The notes under the pieces: generated by a model | The model's input: only the letters and a program-made list of their open reading frames with translations | Databases searched by the model: none | Told to the model about the DNA's origin: nothing | Program-made: the position numbers and the translations under genes | Part shown: in pieces, positions 58,835-64,000 of the stretch | Position numbering within the stretch: position 1 is the first letter of the stretch | Layout: each line of letters opens with the position of its first letter | Assembly: GCA_022695795.1 (NCBI GenBank) | Contig: MU404071.1 | Coordinates: 1 to 64,000, forward strand | From: Biscogniauxia marginata | Taxonomy: Eukaryota; Ascomycota; Sordariomycetes; Xylariales; Xylariaceae | DNA: 64,000 nt | Direction: 5' to 3'

Positions 58835-61147
58835 TCATAGCCGGTTTCTCTTTGAGGGTTGCTGTTCCGCATCTACTTCGGCGTCAACCTGCTCTAGCAA
58901 GCCCGGGGGGATGAACATAGGACTAACTAATTCCCGCATGGCTTCCGACAGGAGCCGTAAGCCATTGATATGCGTGGACTGGTCGGCAACTCTTCTGTGA
59001 CACAGCGTCCGCAGATCCGTCTGTATGGTCGTCACCAGCGCCCGTGCAAACAGGGCGCTGGACTGCTTAAAGCTCGAGCGTATCCCTGCATGGTTCATGC
59101 CTTTCCGAACGCCCTCAACTACACGAGAGAACGCGGAGATGCATTTCGACATCGCCTCAGCCAATAGGGTGTTCTGTAACATCTCACTATCCACCTTGGC
59201 GATGACTGCTTCGGAGAGACTTATCTCGACGGCTGCTATATTTATTGATGATAAGAGTCGGAGGGGGTCAGAAGGCATTTCCCCGTCTCCTTCGGAATAT
59301 TCCGCGAGCACCCCATTTCGACTGCGAGCGATAAGCTTTTCCAGTTGGTAATAGTTGTCCCAGAAAGAATAGAAAGGGTCCCGAAGCGACATGTGAAGGT
59401 GGCTGAGACAACGCCGGTGCAAGTAAGCCACGATAACCACACTGGCAAAGGGGGATATACAGTAGTTTTCTGTACTCTCTAGTAAATCATCAAGTGTTGG
59501 CATTTCAGGCACCTTGCCCACGTCGTTTATCGTGCCCGTCTGTGGAAGGCGAACGAAGATCTGAAAAGACATAAGCATAATCTCTGTTAAGGTATTGTTG
59601 AATGCATCGACGTAGACTTACATCATCAAACATCGTGCCCCAGCTGATTCCCATATCTGGCAAGGCATCCAAGATGTAGAGCTGCCAAAAGGTGCGACGC
59701 CGCTCCTCGATTTCGACCGGAGTGGAAGGGACGGGAAGGGGAGTGAACGAGTTCGACCGTGCCGACGTAGTCCCTTCGTCGACATCTCCGTATTCCAGGC
59801 CCATAATCTTACTCAGTCTAATCGCTCTTCCCAGCGTCAACCAGGCCCTGGCAAATTTCGGCTTCTTGAGCTCGTAGAAGACGAGTAGAATACACGTCTG
59901 CAAAACGTTGATGTTGCTAAGCATGGTGCCGCTCTCTTCCCGTTCGCACATGTCGAGGAGATTTCGAGCTTGTATGTAGCTTGTCTCAGCAATATGCATC
60001 GGCTCGGGTACAGCAAGAGCACCCAACGCCCCAACAGCATGTGAGAGAGCTTGGACATGTATAGAGGCATGTGAATGTGCCAATTCGGAATAGAACCGAG
60101 ATCGGTTAATCATTGGAATTACTGGATCAAAAACCTCAAAGTAGGCGACATGCCTGTTTCAATCAGACCCTGCTCTGGAAAGGATGCTAGCTATAACTCA
60201 CAGATTTGACAATGTAGATGGCAACAGCGTGGTAGATTGATTTGACGGATTTCCGTACGACGAAGACGTGAATGCCTCTTTAACGACCTCTTCCAAGCTA
60301 GGAGAGTTGTTCGAGGACCATGTTATCGAAGACAAGTCGATAGAATCAGATCCATCAAACATGAATACATCATTCGAAGGTTGTGCTAACGAAATGAAGT
60401 TGCTTTGCTCAGCCCCGCTGAACATAGAATCGAAGGGACTGCCGGCCTGTGTACAAGACCTGTGCAAAACCAGAAGGTTAGACGTTGCTGGAAACACTGG
60501 ATACTTTTGCGGTCCTTACCATTGGCTGGTAGCTGATGGTAACGCCACACTCGGGGCCAGGATCCCGTCTGGAACATGTGTTTGAAGAATCGGATCTTCT
60601 TGCATTTGCGAGAAGGTCAATCGAAATGGATTGAAGTCTGCACAAGGCCCTGGAGGCCCCCCCGGAGAAGGCGGGAGAGTCCTATCGGGGCGGGAGCTAG
60701 AAGCCAGCTGACTTTCCGCACGGCCTGCTCCGATCAATGTCAGCAAGCCTCCTGTATTTTGGATATAAGGGGTCTGATATCTTGCAACGAACCGACTCTG
60801 TCATGAAGTGACAGCAGAAGCCGAGTCAGATCGGACTTGGAGATAGGCTGCCTCGATGGGCTAGAGTAAATGCATTCGAGGCCCAATTTGGAACATCGGC
60901 TACAAGTTGGCTGTTCCCGATCGCATCGTACCTTTCGGTCTCGACAGGGGTTACATGCCAGTTTTTTCGTTGTTGTCTCGTTGGCCGCAGTTTGGGGTCC
61001 AGTGAGGTCCTCTGTATCGCCCCTCGAAGGAGGATTAGAAAGAAAGGAGCCCATAGATACTTGCTCAGCGGTTGTCAAGCCTATGCTGGAGGAGGCTCCA
61101 TGACCGGTGTCATGCTGGAATAGATCGCCGAACTGCTGTGAGGCCAT
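58835..61147 (-). CDS. Zn2Cys6 fungal-type transcription factor
   Basis: Five exons (61147-60793, 60751-60520, 60459-60202, 60153-59622, 59560-58835) join in phase to 700 aa. The zinc cluster CNPCRDRKVRCDREQPTC continues to Cys92. Its six Cys at 65, 68, 75, 82, 85 and 92 have exact CX2CX6CX6CX2CX6C spacing. The middle (from about residue 285, FEVFDPVIPMINRSRF) is the fungal-specific regulatory domain, with a helix-rich stretch including EERRRTFWQLYILDA. The C terminus ends PSKRNRL. Intron 2 (60 nt) has a clear TCTAAC branch site. Intron 1 (41 nt, donor GTTCGT) is short and weak but is needed to avoid a stop and continues as GGLLTLIGAGRAE. It lies next to a polyketide synthase and a flavoprotein, so a pathway-specific activator is likely. 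Confidence 0.9.
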
Positions 61148-61433
61148 AATGAGTCCTTTTCAAAGGTAAGAAATTACATCATGAGATAAATTGAAGGGTC
61201 CAGGCTCACGGAAAGTATGAAGAGGTAACGTCGGATCCACGTGGGTGAGTTGGACTTACTTGTAGTATTTTCTAGCACGCCGAAATTACTTGCATAAATA
61301 GACATTCTAGAGACTGGGAATGCTAAGATTCTTCATGTTATCGGTTAGGCAACTAGACATGGAGAGCGAAGGCTTAGAACAAAATGTTTTCATGTGGTTA
61401 CCTATCTAAGAAAGTATCGACCTAGAGTACGCC

Positions 61434-61626
61434 GTAAGCGTCAGGGTTATGCGATGTAACTGTTGGAAGGATTGTATTGTTGGTTGTTTTAACTGTTTCA
61501 CTGTGATAAACATATGCTCAGCTTATATGGTCGTAAGCATTAGGGTTACACGGCAGAACGGCTGAAAGGACTGTATTTGTAGTTAAGCGACGATTCACTG
61601 CGATAAACTATGCTTGTATATATGGT
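61434..61626 (+). repeat. Diverged tandem duplication, two units of about 96 bp
   Basis: Unit 1 begins CGCCGTAAGCGTCAGGGTTA and unit 2 begins GTCGTAAGCATTAGGGTTAC. Both continue with ACTG/GGCTG, GGAAGGA or GAAAGGA, GTATT, a TTCACTGNGATAAACAT block and end TATATGGT. Changes are mixed, not only transitions. It lies about 290 bp upstream of the regulator start, so it may be part of that promoter. Confidence 0.75.
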
Positions 61627-62944
61627 ACTTATCTGGTCAAGATTAGATACTATACCTATATTTTAGTACAAATTCGGTTTGAATCTAGGTTACTTTCTAG
61701 GTAGATGGATCGCTTCAACGCCCTGTGCTACAACTCCGCTCGGTCTGGAGCGAACAAGCTGTGTAATACCAGTTAAATCCTGGAGTCAAGTGGCCGAAAA
61801 CGCCATGGTACTTCTTCTGGATTGGTTGTGTTTTTTTATGCTAGCCTGAGTGGCGGCTCGAAAAAAGGGGAGAGGGGGGTGCAGCCGGCTTACGGCTCAT
61901 ACAGGATTTACGGCTTGCCCCCGGTCTTATGAATTGTATTTTTCCAAGCTGATTCCTTCTCTAAACAGGAATTTGGGTAAAGAGTTAGGAGCATGCTAAT
62001 TACATAGTCTAACATTTAAGATCTGCTGTGCCTATTACACAGGTTTATGCTGAAGTTCATGCTAGGTACTTTTGCTATTAATATCCCTTTTGCTAGCCGA
62101 TATATTTTCTCAAATAATTTCATCACACTTTTTTAATTCCTTGTCGTATAGTAGGATTCCTGGCATTTGGTCAGAAATGACACTTGAAAGCGGGGGAGAT
62201 AAGCCGCCTAGAACTATAAGCGGTGAGGAGAAGATGGTTGCAGCTTACGGACAAGACGTCTATCGATCGCCATGGAGCCCTCACTGGTCTGAATACGTCC
62301 CTAACACTCCCTATTATCCCTAGGCACCTTGGCCCTAGATATCTCCAAATGCCCTGTGCGACTCCTATCTCCGGGGCGAGACCCCTAACACTCAGCCTCA
62401 ACTCTGCGGTCTCTAATACGGCGACATGGGTCATTCTACGTTGCCATCATGGCACTGAATCACAAAAGTTGCAATTTCTTAGGTCAGAACACAGGACTAT
62501 ACTATATATACTGCGGCCGTACGTTCCTGTTCACTTTCGGATATCGATTGCATCCTACTCTTACCATACCCGTACTACATACCTACAACACCTATTGTAT
62601 AACCAGCTGATAGTTCCCGGAAACCTTGTGAGCTTTCACAGACTGCCTGACAATATCTGAAGTTATCCTGAACTACCAGCAGATCTCAGGAGTGTCACAG
62701 TGGGATCGCAAGCCAGGTCTAACTAGTGTATCCCTATGAGAGGGTTTAGTACAAGACTGATGCTTGGTTCCTGTAAGCAGCTCAGCAGAGGAACCAATAC
62801 GTATATAGCCCGAGACTGGAATGAACATGTACTGAGGAATTTATGTATAGGTTGTGCACCAGTACGTGGTACTAGCAAGTGCCTGCTGTGACAACTCGTA
62901 TAGATATATATGTGAACTAGATATCACGGACTGCGATAAGACCC

Positions 62945-63055
62945 AGGGCGCTAGGACTCAAGTAATCTTTATACTACAATGAAAAAAGAGTTTTGTGAGG
63001 AAAGAAAGGTTCCTCAGACTGCTAGCGAGCTACATACATTTCTTAAGTACCAAAA
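62945..63055 (-). repeat. Right arm of the 110 bp imperfect inverted repeat
   Basis: Reverse complement of 56,256-56,365, sharing the exact block GTAGCTCGCTAGCAGTCTGA and flanking CTTAAG. It lies about 300 bp downstream of the polyketide synthase stop. No target duplication or transposase was found. Confidence 0.8.
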
Positions 63056-63356
63056 TGACTGTGACACTAGATTTCTTTCCAAAAAAATTTTAAAAGGAAA
63101 AATAGTTTTAACTTTCATTTCAAGCTAACATAGAAGTAGGTATAGTAGTTTAAAGGTAGATTTTCTTCCATCTAAACGTTGTGGTACGCCGTAATAGGGT
63201 ACATGTAGCCTACTTTCAACTTAAGAGTCTATTTTTCTGACTTTGCTAAAACCCCCTTACATAACTCTACCTACGGCCGCCCCCAGCCAAACAAGCCAAA
63301 CAAACTGTGTAAAGACTTGACAAGCATCTGGTATACATGCTTCTGCATCACCATCA

Positions 63357-64000
63357 TCAGGCCTGACCAAATTCCTCGCACACTTGCTTGGCAAACTTGT
63401 TGATGGTCAGGGTGGGAGCAAGCAGCTGCTGGAACGGGATATCGAAGCGATATTCCTTGAAGATCCAGTTGCGCAGCTCAGCACCAATCATGCTGTCGAT
63501 TCCGTACGATGCAATTGAGCCGCTGTCAGGGTCTACCTCGTCCCTAGGTAGGAGCAGCATACGCGCCAGCTTTTCCGCGAAGTGCTCGGCCGCGATGGCC
63601 CCCGCGACTGCCGGCGTGGCCGCGCCCTTAATCATGGCTAGAACGCTCTGGCCGCCCGCGCCGCCGCCCGACTCCTTGGAGGACTGTATGGCATGGGCCG
63701 CATGACTGAAGCGCGCGTCCTCGAGCCAGAAGCTGTCGGTGGCGGCCTCGTCGGCCACCGCTTTCTGCAGCAGCGCGGGGTCGAGGCCGGCGACGACGTG
63801 GTCCGGCTTCGGCTCAATAAGGTTCGTGCTGATTCCGGCCTCGAAGGCCTGTAGGAGATTCTCCTCGTCGATGCCATACATTCCCTTGCGTCGGAGCGAG
63901 TCCTCGATCTCTGTGCTCTCTGACACCACCCCGACCCCCAGAACCATGGGTATGACGCATGACGTCGCGGCCAAGTTCCTAGCAATGCGGTGACGCGCAA
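63357..64000 (-). CDS. Polyketide synthase, C-terminal KR end and ACP (partial)
   Basis: The frame enters from beyond base 64,000 and ends with a stop at 63,357, so only the last 214 or so residues are seen. The first part, HRIARNLAATSCVIPMVLGV followed by GVVSESTEIEDSLRRKGMYG and EENLLQAFEAG, is the end of a ketoreductase domain as in highly reducing fungal synthases. The final 80 residues are an acyl carrier protein: AEKLARMLLLPRDEVDP, then SIASYGIDSMIGAELRNW, in which the Ser of GIDS takes the phosphopantetheine arm. The stop directly after the ACP (EEFGQA) means there is no terminal thioesterase or reductase, as usual for highly reducing synthases. The nearby regulator and flavoprotein probably belong to this pathway. 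Upstream domains cannot be seen. Confidence 0.9.
   Translation of the reverse strand, partial: ARHRIARNLAATSCVIPMVLGVGVVSESTEIEDSLRRKGMYGIDEENLLQAFEAGISTNLIEPKPDHVVAGLDPALLQKAVADEAATDSFWLEDARFSHAAHAIQSSKESGGGAGGQSVLAMIKGAATPAVAGAIAAEHFAEKLARMLLLPRDEVDPDSGSIASYGIDSMIGAELRNWIFKEYRFDIPFQQLLAPTLTINKFAKQVCEEFGQA

Larger units (their letters stand above)
61148..63356. other. Intergenic region between regulator and polyketide synthase
   Basis: 2.2 kb without a supportable gene. It holds a diverged tandem duplication (61,434-61,626) and the right arm of the inverted repeat (62,945-63,055). Short open frames at 62,072-62,660 on either strand overlap each other and show no family features. Confidence 0.5.

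Noticed and set aside
60752..60792. Frameshift in the Zn2Cys6 regulator
   Set aside because: A 41 nt GT-AG intron ending ATACAG restores the frame and gives continuous protein; all other exons also join in phase, so a gene model is preferred to a pseudogene.
62072..62660. Short open frames upstream of the polyketide synthase end
   Set aside because: No homology signal by eye, no consistent codon pattern, and frames on both strands overlap.

Overview
The window looks like a chromosome segment of a filamentous ascomycete (Pezizomycotina). Genes carry short GT-AG introns (about 40-160 nt), the gene types are those of fungal secondary metabolism, and a 36 kb block of Ty3/gypsy retrotransposons shows C-to-T and G-to-A decay typical of repeat-induced point mutation (RIP).

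Left arm (1-13.4 kb): an apparently intact gene group encoding a short-chain dehydrogenase (minus), a DMATS-type aromatic prenyltransferase (minus), a cytochrome P450 (minus) and an O-methyltransferase (plus, divergent from the P450). All four could be spliced into uninterrupted proteins. There is no PKS, NRPS or terpene synthase inside the window on this side, so the scaffold enzyme lies beyond base 1, lies elsewhere, or the substrate is a primary metabolite. A shared GC-rich motif (ACTCGGG with CCCCGAC) occurs in three intergenic regions of this group. A secreted class II heme peroxidase gene follows, ending about 300 bp from the transposon block.

Middle (13,496-49,652): nested chromodomain-bearing Ty3/gypsy elements in both orientations, with no intact gag-pol frame. 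Target-site duplications (TSDs) resolve part of the nesting. One full-length 7,632 bp element (26,273-33,904) has two 507 bp LTRs and TSD CTTGT, and it split an older LTR. Solo LTRs have TSDs GTATT, TAAAT and CTTAA. The last belongs to an unrelated family. Five copies of the chromovirus carry a decayed extra ORF antisense to gag-pol, between the chromodomain and the 3' LTR.

Right arm (50.2-64 kb): two broken genes lie next to the transposons, a 3'-truncated GMC oxidoreductase and a cytochrome P450 with a frameshift and two nonsense codons. Beyond them are an intact old-yellow-enzyme-type flavin oxidoreductase, a five-exon Zn2Cys6 regulator, and the C-terminal KR/ACP end of a highly reducing-type polyketide synthase running off the window. 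This reads as the edge of a polyketide cluster whose transposon-proximal genes have decayed. Imperfect 110 bp inverted repeats (56,256 and 62,945) flank the flavoprotein and regulator genes.
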